This document shows positions 1-8,888 of a stretch of 33,754 nt of DNA, piece by piece. This DNA comes from JAAYYM01 sp964483395. Lineage in GTDB: Bacteria; Bacillota; Clostridia; Lachnospirales; Lachnospiraceae. The DNA is taken from the NCBI GenBank assembly GCA_964483395.1, contig CAZABT010000020.1, forward strand, positions 1 through 33,754, written 5' to 3'. The notes beneath the pieces were generated by a model. It was not told the DNA's origin and searched no databases. It saw only the letters and a program-made list of their open reading frames with translations. Position 1 is the stretch's first letter, and each line of letters begins with the position of its first letter. Position numbers and translations under genes: made by a program.

Positions 1-129
1 AGACTTTGTGTCTTGCATAATTTATATTTTTATAATATGATGATGGAAGAAATAAGGGAAGCACTTGATGCAGGTAACTTTGCGGCATATAAAAGGCAAA
101 AGCTTTCAAATATGACAAGAAACGATTGA
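1..129 (+). CDS. tgt: Queuine tRNA-ribosyltransferase, C-terminal end (partial)
   Basis: This is the last 42 codons of a gene cut by the left edge of the window, open from base 1 to the TGA at 127-129. The visible peptide contains LHNLYFYNMMMEEIREAL, which matches the conserved C-terminal tail of bacterial tRNA-guanine transglycosylase (usually H-N-L-x-F-Y followed by an acidic helix). The enzyme exchanges guanine for the queuosine precursor preQ1 at the wobble position of tRNAs with GUN anticodons. The catalytic and zinc-binding parts lie outside the window. yajC begins 16 bases after the stop, and tgt followed by yajC is a widespread order in bacteria, which supports the call. Both are probably on one transcript. 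Confidence 0.85.
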   Translation, partial: RLCVLHNLYFYNMMMEEIREALDAGNFAAYKRQKLSNMTRND

Positions 130-145
130 AATCGGAGGACAAGAA

Positions 146-460
146 ATGAACGGATTATTAAGCACAGCAGCGGTGTCTGCACAAAGTAACATCCTTGTAA
201 TTGTACTGTATGTAGTCGTGATCGGAGCATTTTTCTATTTCGCAATGATTCGTCCGCAGAAGAAGGAACAGAAGAGAATGGGAGCACTGCTTTCCAGCAT
301 GGAGGTAGGCGACAGCGTACTGACAAGCAGCGGATTTTACGGCATTGTCATTGATATTACGGATGATACAGTCATTGTTGAATTCGGCAACAACAAAAAC
401 TGCCGGATACCGATGCAGAAAACAGCAATCACACAGGTTGAGAAACCGGAAGCTGAATAA
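146..460 (+). CDS. yajC: Preprotein translocase accessory subunit YajC
   Basis: A 104-residue protein with a short N-terminal segment, one membrane helix at about residues 15-34, and then the family signature MIRPQKKEQKRM directly after the helix. The C-terminal half is the small soluble domain (GDSVLTSSGFYGIV, then VEFGNNKNCRIPM). YajC associates with SecDF-YidC at the Sec translocon in the inner membrane. Length is typical for the family. The start at 146 has a CGGAGGAC ribosome site eight or so bases upstream. It follows tgt closely and is closed by a hairpin terminator at 470-500. secD and secF, which often follow, are not here; the next gene is leuB. Confidence 0.93.
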   Translation: MNGLLSTAAVSAQSNILVIVLYVVVIGAFFYFAMIRPQKKEQKRMGALLSSMEVGDSVLTSSGFYGIVIDITDDTVIVEFGNNKNCRIPMQKTAITQVEKPEAE

Positions 461-469
461 AGCAGAAAC

Positions 470-500
470 AAAAATCGAGTAGGAAGCTGCTCGATTTTTT
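470..500 (+). terminator. Rho-independent terminator after yajC
   Basis: A 10-bp stem (AAAAATCGAG at 470-479 pairing with CTCGATTTTT at 490-499) with a 10-base loop runs into a T tract that continues to base 500. It sits 10 bases after the yajC stop and should end the tgt-yajC transcript. The stem is AT-rich at its base but the placement and the T run are classic. Confidence 0.8.
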
Positions 501-561
501 GTTATGATAAAATCTTTTTTCATAACATCCGGTTATGGAATTCATCACCCGACATTATACC

Positions 562-590
562 TTGAAATTTAATTATAAATAAGATATCAT
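562..590 (+). promoter_or_regulatory. Predicted sigma-A promoter for leuB-ilvD-ilvB
   Basis: A TTGAAA -35 box (562-567) and a TATCAT -10 box (585-590) are separated by 17 bases. This would start transcription about 38 bases before the leuB ATG, leaving a short 5' leader with the ribosome site AAAGAGG at about 619-625. The leader is too short for a T-box or a classical attenuator. The call rests on match to consensus and position only. Confidence 0.55.
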
Positions 591-634
591 GTATCTATTC
601 AGTTAAAAAACCCTATAGGAAAGAGGTTGTACAG

Positions 635-1717
635 ATGAATTATCATATTGCGAGCATTCGGGGCGACGGAATTGGGCCGGAAATTGTTGCGGAAGCACAA
701 AAGGTTTTGAATCGGGTCGCAGAAAAATACAATCACAGCTTTGCATTTACGGAGGTGTTAATGGGAGGCGCGTCCATAGATGTGCACGGAACCTCACTGA
801 CAGAGGAAGCAATTGAGACGGTTAAAAGTGCTGATGCCGTGCTGATGGGGTCTATCGGAGGAGATACAACGACTTCTCCGTGGTATAAAATTGATCCGAA
901 GCTGCGTCCGGAGGCGGGACTTCTCAGACTGCGAAAGGAACTGAATCTGTTTGCCAATCTGCGGCCGGCAGTGCTCTATGATGTATTGGCAGCTGCGTGT
1001 CCCTTGAAAAAAGAAATCGCAGATCAGGGCTTTGACATGATGATCATGCGTGAACTGACAGGCGGACTGTATTTCGGTGAACGGAAAACAATAGAAGAGA
1101 ACGGCATTAGGAAAGCAATCGATACACTGTCCTATGATGAAAATGAAATCAGAAGAATCGCCATTAAGGGCTTTGACATTGCCATGAAACGAAAGAAAAA
1201 GGTCACAAGTGTAGACAAGGCAAATGTACTTGATTCTTCAAGACTCTGGAGAAGCGTTGTGGCAGAGGTTGCAGCCTCCTATCCGGAGGTGAAGCTGGAG
1301 AATATGCTTGTTGATAATTGTGCCATGCAGCTTGTGAAAGATCCGTCTCAGTTTGATGTGATTCTGACTGAAAATATGTTTGGAGATATCTTATCAGATG
1401 AAGCCAGCATGGTGACAGGCTCGATTGGAATGCTGGCTTCAGCGAGTTTAAATGATACGAAGTTTGGATTGTATGAGCCTAGTCACGGTTCTGCACCGGA
1501 CATTGCAGGACAGAATATAGCCAATCCGATTGCAACCATTTTGTCGGCGTCCATGCTGCTCCGTTATTCACTGGATTTGGATCAGGAAGCGGATGCGATT
1601 GATGCAGCGGTTAAAAAGGTGCTGGATGACGGATACCGTACAGGTGATATCATGTCAGAAGGCTGTAAACTTACAGGGACGGCAGAAATGGGCTCCCTGA
1701 TTGCAGAAAGAATATAG
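635..1717 (+). CDS. leuB: 3-isopropylmalate dehydrogenase
   Basis: A 360-residue cytoplasmic enzyme that oxidises and decarboxylates (2R,3S)-3-isopropylmalate to 2-oxoisocaproate with NAD+, the third step of leucine synthesis. Family marks in order: GDGIGPEIV near the N-terminus; LRKELNLFANLRP for substrate binding; MRELTGGLYFGER with the catalytic Tyr; VDKANVLDSSRLWR with the catalytic Lys; the metal-binding aspartates in the VDNCAMQLV region and in NMFGDILSDEASM; and EPSHGSAPDIAGQNIANP near the adenine site. The leucine-type segment GLYFGER separates it from isocitrate dehydrogenases. Length is normal. It is the first gene of a three-gene branched-chain block, with ilvD starting 14 bases after its stop. 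Confidence 0.96.
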   Translation: MNYHIASIRGDGIGPEIVAEAQKVLNRVAEKYNHSFAFTEVLMGGASIDVHGTSLTEEAIETVKSADAVLMGSIGGDTTTSPWYKIDPKLRPEAGLLRLRKELNLFANLRPAVLYDVLAAACPLKKEIADQGFDMMIMRELTGGLYFGERKTIEENGIRKAIDTLSYDENEIRRIAIKGFDIAMKRKKKVTSVDKANVLDSSRLWRSVVAEVAASYPEVKLENMLVDNCAMQLVKDPSQFDVILTENMFGDILSDEASMVTGSIGMLASASLNDTKFGLYEPSHGSAPDIAGQNIANPIATILSASMLLRYSLDLDQEADAIDAAVKKVLDDGYRTGDIMSEGCKLTGTAEMGSLIAERI

Positions 1718-1731
1718 GAGGATGAACAATC

Positions 1732-3396
1732 ATGAGAAGTGATCATGTAACAAAGGGTGCACAGCAAGCACCACACAGATCTTTATTTAATGCACTTGGC
1801 TATACAAAAGAAGAAATGGACAGGCCGCTGATTGGTATTGTCAGCTCCTATAATGAAATCGTACCGGGTCATATGAATCTGGACAAGATTGTGAATGCTG
1901 TTAAAATGGGTGTCTCCATGGCAGGCGGAACACCAATCGTATTTCCGGCAATTGCAGTATGTGACGGTATTGCGATGGGACACATCGGCATGAAGTATTC
2001 TCTTGTAACACGTGATCTGATTGCTGATTCAACAGAATGTATGGCAATTGCGCATCAGTTTGATGCACTGGTCATGGTTCCGAACTGTGACAAGAATGTT
2101 CCGGGGCTGTTGATGGCAGCGGCAAGACTGAATGTTCCTACAATTTTTGTATCCGGCGGGCCGATGCTGGCCGGCTGTGTGCAGGGTGAAAAAACGAGCC
2201 TTTCCAGCCTGTTTGAAGCTGTCGGAGCACATGCGGCAGGTAAGATCACAACAGAAGAATTGACAGAATTTGAAGAGAAAGCATGTCCGTCCTGCGGTTC
2301 CTGTTCCGGTATGTATACGGCGAACAGTATGAACTGTCTGACTGAAGCACTTGGGATGGGATTAAAGGGTAACGGAACGATTCCGGCAGTCTATTCTGAG
2401 CGTATCCGGCTTGCAAAGCATGCGGGAATGAAGATCATGGAACTGCTGGAGAAGGATATCAAGCCGCGCGACATTATGAATGAAAAGGCATTTATGAATG
2501 CACTTGCCGTAGATATGGCACTCGGCTGCTCAACAAATTCCATGCTGCATCTGCCTGCGATTGCACATGAGGCCGGTGTGAAGCTGAATGTAGACATTGC
2601 AAATGAAGTCAGCGCAAGAACACCGAACCTGTGTCATCTGGCACCTGCAGGACATACCTATATTGAACAACTGAATGCGGCAGGCGGTGTTTATGCCGTT
2701 ATGAACGAATTAAACAAAAAGGGACTGCTTCATACAGAAATCATTACGGCAACCGGCAAGACTGTAGCTGAAAATATCGAAGGCTGCATCAATCTGAATC
2801 CGGACGTCATCAGACCGATAGACAATCCCTATAGTGAAACAGGTGGAATTGCAATCCTGCGAGGAAATCTGGCACCGGATTCAGGCGTTGTAAAGCGTTC
2901 AGCAGTTGCACCGGAGATGCTGGTGCATGAAGGCCCGGCAAGGGTGTTTGACTGTGAGGAGGATGCTATTTCAGCAATTAAGTCCGGCAAGATCGTGGAA
3001 GGCGATGTGGTTGTCATCCGCTATGAAGGCCCGAAGGGCGGACCGGGTATGAGAGAAATGCTCAATCCTACTTCTGCCATTGCAGGAATGGGACTTGGTT
3101 CCTCTGTTGCACTGATTACGGATGGAAGATTTTCGGGAGCCAGCAGAGGTGCGTCCATCGGACATGTGGCACCTGAAGCAGCAGTCGGGGGACCGATCGC
3201 ACTTGTAGAAGAAGGCGATCTCATTCAAATCAATATTCCTGAAAATAAGCTGGATTTTGTTATTACGGATGAAGAATTTGCAAAACGTAAAGCAGCATGG
3301 AAGCCAAGAAAGCCGCAGGTTACTACCGGGTATTTGGCAAGATACGCAAAGATGGTCACCAGTGCCGATCAGGGTGCGATTTTGAATGTTGAATGA
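1732..3396 (+). CDS. ilvD: Dihydroxy-acid dehydratase
   Basis: A 554-residue enzyme that dehydrates 2,3-dihydroxy-isovalerate and 2,3-dihydroxy-3-methylvalerate to the keto acids that precede valine, leucine and isoleucine. It carries an iron-sulfur cluster; the expected cysteines are seen at C119 (in VPNCDKNV) and in the C185-P-S-C188-G-S-C191-SG segment. Other marks include SYNEIVPGHMNLD, GLKGNGTIPAVYSERIRLA, and the C-terminal GRFSGASRGASIGHVAPEA. Length and start are normal, with an AGGAGGATG ribosome site before the ATG. It sits between leuB and ilvB, so transcription is almost certainly shared. Whether the cluster is 2Fe-2S or 4Fe-4S cannot be told from sequence by eye. Confidence 0.96.
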   Translation: MRSDHVTKGAQQAPHRSLFNALGYTKEEMDRPLIGIVSSYNEIVPGHMNLDKIVNAVKMGVSMAGGTPIVFPAIAVCDGIAMGHIGMKYSLVTRDLIADSTECMAIAHQFDALVMVPNCDKNVPGLLMAAARLNVPTIFVSGGPMLAGCVQGEKTSLSSLFEAVGAHAAGKITTEELTEFEEKACPSCGSCSGMYTANSMNCLTEALGMGLKGNGTIPAVYSERIRLAKHAGMKIMELLEKDIKPRDIMNEKAFMNALAVDMALGCSTNSMLHLPAIAHEAGVKLNVDIANEVSARTPNLCHLAPAGHTYIEQLNAAGGVYAVMNELNKKGLLHTEIITATGKTVAENIEGCINLNPDVIRPIDNPYSETGGIAILRGNLAPDSGVVKRSAVAPEMLVHEGPARVFDCEEDAISAIKSGKIVEGDVVVIRYEGPKGGPGMREMLNPTSAIAGMGLGSSVALITDGRFSGASRGASIGHVAPEAAVGGPIALVEEGDLIQINIPENKLDFVITDEEFAKRKAAWKPRKPQVTTGYLARYAKMVTSADQGAILNVE

Positions 3397-3453
3397 GAAA
3401 TAACGAAACAATTTACGACAGCAGGAAAACGGGGTTTGCGAAAGGAGAAGCAT

Positions 3454-5136
3454 ATGCAGTTAACAGGTGCACAGATTGTAATGGAATGCTTGAAGGAACA
3501 GGGTGTGGATACCGTATTCGGATATCCGGGCGGAACCATTTTAAATATTTATGATGAATTATATAAATACAGGGATTCGATTACACATTATCTGACGTCA
3601 CATGAGCAAGGAGCGGCACATGCAGCGGACGGATATGCAAGAGCAACCGGCAAGGTAGGCGTCTGCATGGCAACGAGCGGGCCGGGGGCTACCAATTTGG
3701 TGACCGGGATTGCAACTGCATATATGGATTCCGTTCCGATGGTTGCAATCACCGCCAATGTTGTTTTGCCCTTGCTGGGGAAGGATACTTTTCAGGAGGT
3801 TGATATTGCAGGCGTAACAATGCCAATCACAAAGCATGGCTATATTGTGAAGGATGTCGATGAACTGGCAGATACGCTCAGAAAGGCCTTTCGGATTGCA
3901 CAGACAGGAAGACCCGGGCCCGTGCTTGTGGATATCACAAAGGATGTGACAGCTAATCGGACAGAGTTTACACCTGTGGTGCCTGAGAAAATTGAGCGGG
4001 TTTCGCATTTTTGTGAAGAGGATATTCAGGAAGCAGTCAGACTCATTGAGGAGAGTCAGAAGCCCTATATTTATGTCGGCGGCGGAGCCGTGATTTCGGA
4101 AGCGTCAGAGGAGGTAGCGAAGTTTGCACATCTGATCGAAGCACCTGTTTGTGATACCTTGATGGGAAAGGGTGCTTTTGACGGAACAGATGCATTGTAT
4201 ACCGGCATGATCGGAATGCATGGAACCAAGACGGCCAATTTTGGTGTCAGCCAGTGTGATCTGCTGATTGCAATCGGAGCCAGATTTTCTGACCGTGTAA
4301 CCGGAAATGCCAAGAAATTCGCAAAGAACGCCAAGGTACTTCACATTGATATAGATGCGGCAGAAATCAATAAAAATATTAAGTCTACAGCTCATATCAT
4401 CGGAGATGTACGTGATGTCCTTACGAGCCTGAATGGAAAGCTGAAACAGCAGGAGCATAAGGAATGGATTCAGAAAATACAGGAATACAAGGAAAAATAT
4501 CCTTTGAAATATCAGCAGAAAAAGCTGACCTGTCCGTATGTGATCGAACAGATCTGCGAGGTGACCAAGGGTGATGCCATTATTACGACAGATGTCGGAC
4601 AGCATCAGATGTGGGCGGCGCAGTTTTATCAATATACGAAGCCGCGTACCTTTATTACTTCCGGCGGTTTGGGCACCATGGGCTATGGTCTTGGTGCATG
4701 TATCGGAGCCAAGGTAGGCAGACCGGATAAGACAGTCATTAACATTGCAGGTGACGGATGCTTTCGGATGAATATGAATGAGCTGGCGACTGCCAGCAGA
4801 TATAACATTCCGATCATTGAGGTAGTCATTAACAATCAGGTGCTTGGTATGGTACGCCAGTGGCAGACTTTATTTTATGAAGGCCGATATTCCAACACTG
4901 TATTGCAGGATAAAGTCGATTTTGTCAAGGTGGCCGAAGCACTTGGATGTGAAGCTATCAGAGTTTCCAAGAAGGAAGAAATAGCGCCTGCCATTGAAAA
5001 AGCCATTGCGTTTAAGAAGCCTGTTGTGATAGAATGTATGATTGACAGTGATGATAAGGTGTTTCCAATGGTACCTGCCGGAGCTGCAATTGATGAAGCC
5101 TTTGATGCAGATGATCTGAAGAATATTGTTGACTAG
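3454..5136 (+). CDS. ilvB: Acetolactate synthase, large (catalytic) subunit
   Basis: A 560-residue thiamine diphosphate and FAD enzyme that condenses two pyruvates to 2-acetolactate, or pyruvate with 2-oxobutyrate, the first common step to branched-chain amino acids. Marks: GYPGGTILNIYDELY; SHEQGAAHAADGYARATG with the ThDP-activating Glu; ATSGPGATNLVTGIA; a central FAD domain; and the ThDP/Mg motif GDGCFRMNMNELATA. I chose the ATG at 3454 because AAAGGAG at 3441-3447 lies six bases before it; an in-frame TTG at 3436 has no ribosome site. The regulatory subunit gene ilvN is not adjacent, so it must be elsewhere or absent. The anabolic ilvB is preferred to catabolic alsS because of the leuB-ilvD context and the close match to IlvB-type motifs. 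Confidence 0.93.
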   Translation: MQLTGAQIVMECLKEQGVDTVFGYPGGTILNIYDELYKYRDSITHYLTSHEQGAAHAADGYARATGKVGVCMATSGPGATNLVTGIATAYMDSVPMVAITANVVLPLLGKDTFQEVDIAGVTMPITKHGYIVKDVDELADTLRKAFRIAQTGRPGPVLVDITKDVTANRTEFTPVVPEKIERVSHFCEEDIQEAVRLIEESQKPYIYVGGGAVISEASEEVAKFAHLIEAPVCDTLMGKGAFDGTDALYTGMIGMHGTKTANFGVSQCDLLIAIGARFSDRVTGNAKKFAKNAKVLHIDIDAAEINKNIKSTAHIIGDVRDVLTSLNGKLKQQEHKEWIQKIQEYKEKYPLKYQQKKLTCPYVIEQICEVTKGDAIITTDVGQHQMWAAQFYQYTKPRTFITSGGLGTMGYGLGACIGAKVGRPDKTVINIAGDGCFRMNMNELATASRYNIPIIEVVINNQVLGMVRQWQTLFYEGRYSNTVLQDKVDFVKVAEALGCEAIRVSKKEEIAPAIEKAIAFKKPVVIECMIDSDDKVFPMVPAGAAIDEAFDADDLKNIVD

Positions 5137-5158
5137 GCTGTTGGTCATTTATGACTAG

Positions 5159-6583
5159 ATGAATGAGGGGAACCACCTGCGAATGATAAGAAAGATGGCT
5201 CAGATATGTGCAATTGTATTTGGCTCGCTGATTTTGCTTGCTGCAGCGGGCTATGTTGCGCTTGGATACTATTATAGCCCCTATTTTGTGTATGGAACAT
5301 GGATCAATCAAATCTACTGTACAGGTCTGGATGTCGATACGGTCAATCAGGCATTGGTGCAGGCTGCTCCTGCATATGAACTGGAAATTGCTGAAAAGGA
5401 TGGAAAGCAGGAAGTCATCAGCGGCAGCGAGATTGCGCTTGCCATTGATTATACAAAAGAACTGAACCGGCTCAAAGCGGCTCAGAATCCACTGAAATGG
5501 GGATATTACTATTTTCATCCGGTACAGCTGGAAATTGTTCCGGAAGTATCCTATGATCATAAGCTGCTGAAACAGGCGGTCGAAAACCTGAACTGCAGCC
5601 ATTTGGAGGTCGATCATCTGAATCGCTCACCGGAAATCAAATGGCAGTCGGGGCAATATGTGCTGCAGGATGAACGACTTGAGGTTGTGGATCGGGAAAA
5701 ACTGTATCAATTGGCTGAAACGGCTGTTGAAGAGAGAGCCACAGCTATTTCGCTTACGGAAAGTGAATGCTATTATATGCCGGAACTGAAAGCCGGTGAA
5801 CAGACTACATATGACCTGTGGAAACAGATCGAGCAGGCTCAGAGGACACAGCTAGTATATCGTGACGGCGCACAGGAACTGACACTGGACGGTAAGAAAA
5901 TTTCTGAATGGCTTTGTGTGGATGAACAGGGCAGTTTTATTCTGGAACAGGGAAAACTGACATTTGATGAAGAAAAGCTGAATGATTTTATCAAGAAGCT
6001 GTCAGAATGCTTCAATACAAAGGGAAGTGTGCGCACCTGGACACGTGAGGATGGCAGAGTCATTACCATTACAAGCAAGGGAAAACGTTATATTGTCGAC
6101 GAAGCGGCAGAGCGGAAAGAACTTCTTGATACGCTGGAATATGGGAGAAGCATTACAAGAAAGCCGTTATATTCGCAGACAGGTGAGCCACGTGAGGCAA
6201 TCAATCTGGGAAAAACCTATATTGAGGTAGACATGACGGCTCAAAAGTTATATTATTACAAGAATAATGAATTGAAATTGACAACAGATATTGTGACGGG
6301 AAATCTTTCGAGAGGACATGATACCCCGGCAGCACTTTGTGAAATATACTATATGCAGAAGAACCGGACTCTGCATGGCGCAAACTATGAATCCTTTGTT
6401 TATTACTGGATGGCCGTCAAGGGACACATCGGTATCCATGATGCCACCTGGAGAGATTCGTTCGGTGGAGATATCTACAAGACCGCGGGCTCACATGGCT
6501 GTATCAATCTGCCGAAGGAAAAGGCTGCAGAGCTCTATGCAATGGTAGAAGTCGGTATTCCTGTGATTATGTATTATGAATGA
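5159..6583 (+). CDS. Membrane-anchored L,D-transpeptidase (YkuD) with peptidoglycan-binding N-terminal region
   Basis: A 474-residue cell-wall enzyme. A single membrane helix at about residues 14-37 anchors it with the bulk outside. Residues about 55-330 look like two tandem PG_binding_4-type domains common in Clostridia. The C-terminal YkuD catalytic domain (about 350-474) has the conserved His in GHIGIHD and the SHGCINL box with nucleophile C448. Such enzymes make 3-3 peptide cross-links or attach proteins to peptidoglycan. The start is uncertain: the ATG at 5159 lacks a clear ribosome site, while an in-frame ATG at 5183 has GAGGGG at 5165-5170 but with a long 12-base gap. It lies 22 bases after ilvB, so it may share transcripts although its job is unrelated. 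Confidence 0.9.
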   Translation: MNEGNHLRMIRKMAQICAIVFGSLILLAAAGYVALGYYYSPYFVYGTWINQIYCTGLDVDTVNQALVQAAPAYELEIAEKDGKQEVISGSEIALAIDYTKELNRLKAAQNPLKWGYYYFHPVQLEIVPEVSYDHKLLKQAVENLNCSHLEVDHLNRSPEIKWQSGQYVLQDERLEVVDREKLYQLAETAVEERATAISLTESECYYMPELKAGEQTTYDLWKQIEQAQRTQLVYRDGAQELTLDGKKISEWLCVDEQGSFILEQGKLTFDEEKLNDFIKKLSECFNTKGSVRTWTREDGRVITITSKGKRYIVDEAAERKELLDTLEYGRSITRKPLYSQTGEPREAINLGKTYIEVDMTAQKLYYYKNNELKLTTDIVTGNLSRGHDTPAALCEIYYMQKNRTLHGANYESFVYYWMAVKGHIGIHDATWRDSFGGDIYKTAGSHGCINLPKEKAAELYAMVEVGIPVIMYYE

Positions 6584-6625
6584 CCGGTATCAATTTGTAT
6601 TAAAATTTTAAAGGAGGAGATAGAG

Positions 6626-7708
6626 ATGAAAAGAGTATACAACTTTTCAGCAGGCCCCGCAGTTTTGCCTGAAGAAGTATTAAAAGAAGCTGCAGATGAA
6701 ATGATGGATTATAAGGGCTGCGGAATGTCCGTTATGGAGATGAGTCATCGATCTAAAACCTATGATAACATCATTAAGGAAGCGGAAGCGGATCTGAGAG
6801 AGCTCATGAATATTCCTGACAACTACAAGGTTCTATTTCTTCAGGGCGGTGCCAGCCAGCAATTTGCCATGATCCCTATGAATCTTATGAAGAACAAGGT
6901 GGCTGACTATATCATCACCGGCCAGTGGGCAAAAAAAGCATGGAAGGAAGCTTCTATCTACGGAAAAGCAAATGCGGTTGCATCCAGTGAGGATAAGACA
7001 TTTTCCTATATTCCTGACTGCTCGGATCTTCCTATTTCCGAAGATGCAGACTATGTATATATCTGTGAAAACAATACCATTTATGGAACAAAATATAAAC
7101 AGCTTCCGAATACGAAGGGAAAGACATTGGTAGCAGATGTATCTTCCTGCTTCCTGTCAGAACCGGTTGATGTGACAAAATACGGCGTTATTTATGGCGG
7201 CGTTCAGAAAAACATTGGGCCTGCAGGCGTAGTGATCGTCATTATCAGAGAAGATCTGATTACAGAAGATACTCTGCCGGGTACACCGACCATGCTCAAA
7301 TTCAAGACGCATTCTGATGCAGAATCATTATATAATACACCGCCTGCATATGGAATCTATATTTGCGGCAAGGTATTCAAATGGATCAAGAAGATGGGCG
7401 GACTTTCCGCAATGCAGGAACGTAATGAGAAGAAAGCCAAGATCTTATATGATTTTCTGGATCAGAGCAAGCTGTTCAAGGGCACAGTGGTCAAAGAAGA
7501 TCGCTCCCTGATGAATGTACCGTTTGTAACCGGAAACGACGAATTAGATGCAAAATTCGTTAAGGAAGCAAAGGAAGCAGGCTTTGAGAGCCTGAAGGGA
7601 CATAGAAGTGTAGGAGGCATGAGAGCCAGCATTTATAATGCAATGCCGCAAGAGGGCGTAGAAGCTTTGGTTGCCTTTATGAAGAAGTTTGAGGAGGAAA
7701 ATGCATAA
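6626..7708 (+). CDS. serC: Phosphoserine aminotransferase
   Basis: A 360-residue PLP enzyme that transaminates 3-phosphohydroxypyruvate with glutamate to give O-phosphoserine; in many bacteria it also serves pyridoxal phosphate synthesis. The opening KRVYNFSAGPAVLPEEVL is diagnostic. The PLP lysine is K195 in YGGVQKNIGPAGV, and the C-terminal GHRSVGGMRASIYNAMP segment is typical. Length equals the family norm. An AAAGGAGGA ribosome site lies eight to ten bases before the ATG. The stop overlaps the start of serA by one base (TAATG), so the two genes are translationally coupled. Confidence 0.96.
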   Translation: MKRVYNFSAGPAVLPEEVLKEAADEMMDYKGCGMSVMEMSHRSKTYDNIIKEAEADLRELMNIPDNYKVLFLQGGASQQFAMIPMNLMKNKVADYIITGQWAKKAWKEASIYGKANAVASSEDKTFSYIPDCSDLPISEDADYVYICENNTIYGTKYKQLPNTKGKTLVADVSSCFLSEPVDVTKYGVIYGGVQKNIGPAGVVIVIIREDLITEDTLPGTPTMLKFKTHSDAESLYNTPPAYGIYICGKVFKWIKKMGGLSAMQERNEKKAKILYDFLDQSKLFKGTVVKEDRSLMNVPFVTGNDELDAKFVKEAKEAGFESLKGHRSVGGMRASIYNAMPQEGVEALVAFMKKFEEENA

Positions 7709-8871
7709 TGTTTAAGTATAATTGCCTGAATCCGATTGCACAGGTAGGTCTTGACCGCTTTGATGCAAATTATGAGAAGTGTGATGATATCAAGGCTGCA
7801 GATGGAGTCCTTGTAAGAAGTGCATCCATGCATGACATGGATCTGCCGGAAAATCTGCTTGCGATTGCAAGAGCAGGTGCCGGAGTCAATAATATTCCGC
7901 TGGACGTATGTGCACAGAAGGGTATTGTGGTATTTAATACACCGGGAGCCAATGCAAACGGAGTCAAGGAACTGGTGATTGCAGGATTGCTGCTGGCATC
8001 CAGAGACGTTGTAGGCGGCATCAATTGGGTGACCTCACAGGCCGGCAATCAGGATATTGCAAAGCTTGCTGAAAAAGAAAAAAAGAATTTTGCAGGAAAT
8101 GAGATTCAGGATAAGAAGCTTGGCATCATCGGACTCGGAGCCATCGGTGTCAGAGTTGCCAATGTAGCAAAGCATCTGGGCATGGAGGTTTATGGATATG
8201 ATCCGTATATTTCTGTTGATGCTGCATGGAATCTGTCAAGAGACATCAAGCATGTATTAAATGTAGATGAAATTTATGAACAGTGTGATTTTATTACAAT
8301 TCACGTTCCGCTTATGGATGCAACCAGAGGAACCATCAATAAGGAAGCGATTTCCAAAATGAAGGATGGTGTGGTGATTCTGAATTTTGCAAGAGATCTG
8401 CTGGCCAATGAAGAAGATGTTGTTGCAGCAATCAAATCCGGGAAGGTGAAGAAATATGTATCTGATTTTCCGAATCCTACAACGGCCGGAGTTGAAGGCT
8501 GTATTGTGATTCCGCATCTTGGTGCTTCCACCGAGGAATCCGAGGACAACTGTGCAAAGATGGCAGTGAAAGAACTGAAGAATTATCTGGAAAACGGCAA
8601 TATCAACAATTCCGTAAATTATCCGAATTGTGATATGGGTGTATGCAGTAATGTAGGCAGAGTTGCAATCATGCATAAGAACGTCGCAAACATGATCACA
8701 AAATTCACCGCTTCCTTTGGAGATCTTGGCATCAATATCTCTGATATGGTCAATAAATCTAAAGGTGAATATGCATATACGATGCTGGATGTAGAAGTAA
8801 GCATTTCAGATGAGATCGTAAAGAAGCTGGAAGCAATTGAGGGCGTTATCAGAGTCAGAGTTGTGAAATAA
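7708..8871 (+). CDS. serA: D-3-phosphoglycerate dehydrogenase with C-terminal ACT domain
   Basis: A 387-residue NAD-dependent enzyme that oxidises 3-phosphoglycerate to 3-phosphohydroxypyruvate, the entry step to serine. The substrate-binding domain wraps a Rossmann domain with LGIIGLGAIGVRVANVAKHLG (about residues 137-156). The family Arg (R229 in LNFARDLL) and catalytic His (H270 in PHLGASTEES) are present, but the usual Glu of the DVFxxEP segment is not: the equivalent stretch reads SDFPNP with N256. Residues about 318-387 form an ACT-type domain, usually the serine feedback site. It is shorter than the E. coli enzyme but normal for the compact ACT form in Clostridia. serC overlaps upstream and a strong terminator follows. 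Confidence 0.94.
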   Translation: MFKYNCLNPIAQVGLDRFDANYEKCDDIKAADGVLVRSASMHDMDLPENLLAIARAGAGVNNIPLDVCAQKGIVVFNTPGANANGVKELVIAGLLLASRDVVGGINWVTSQAGNQDIAKLAEKEKKNFAGNEIQDKKLGIIGLGAIGVRVANVAKHLGMEVYGYDPYISVDAAWNLSRDIKHVLNVDEIYEQCDFITIHVPLMDATRGTINKEAISKMKDGVVILNFARDLLANEEDVVAAIKSGKVKKYVSDFPNPTTAGVEGCIVIPHLGASTEESEDNCAKMAVKELKNYLENGNINNSVNYPNCDMGVCSNVGRVAIMHKNVANMITKFTASFGDLGINISDMVNKSKGEYAYTMLDVEVSISDEIVKKLEAIEGVIRVRVVK

Positions 8872-8888
8872 TACAAAATCATTTTTTT

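Noticed and set aside
461..634. T-box or leader-peptide attenuator before the branched-chain genes
   Set aside because: No T-box sequence or specifier-type stem is visible. After the predicted promoter only about 40 bases remain, and the sole mini-frame (ATG at about 590, five codons) overlaps the -10 box and is not rich in Leu, Ile or Val.
5130..5160. Terminator between ilvB and the L,D-transpeptidase
   Set aside because: Only a repeated GACTAG and a 4-5 bp GTCAT/ATGAC dyad with almost no loop are present; there is no T run.
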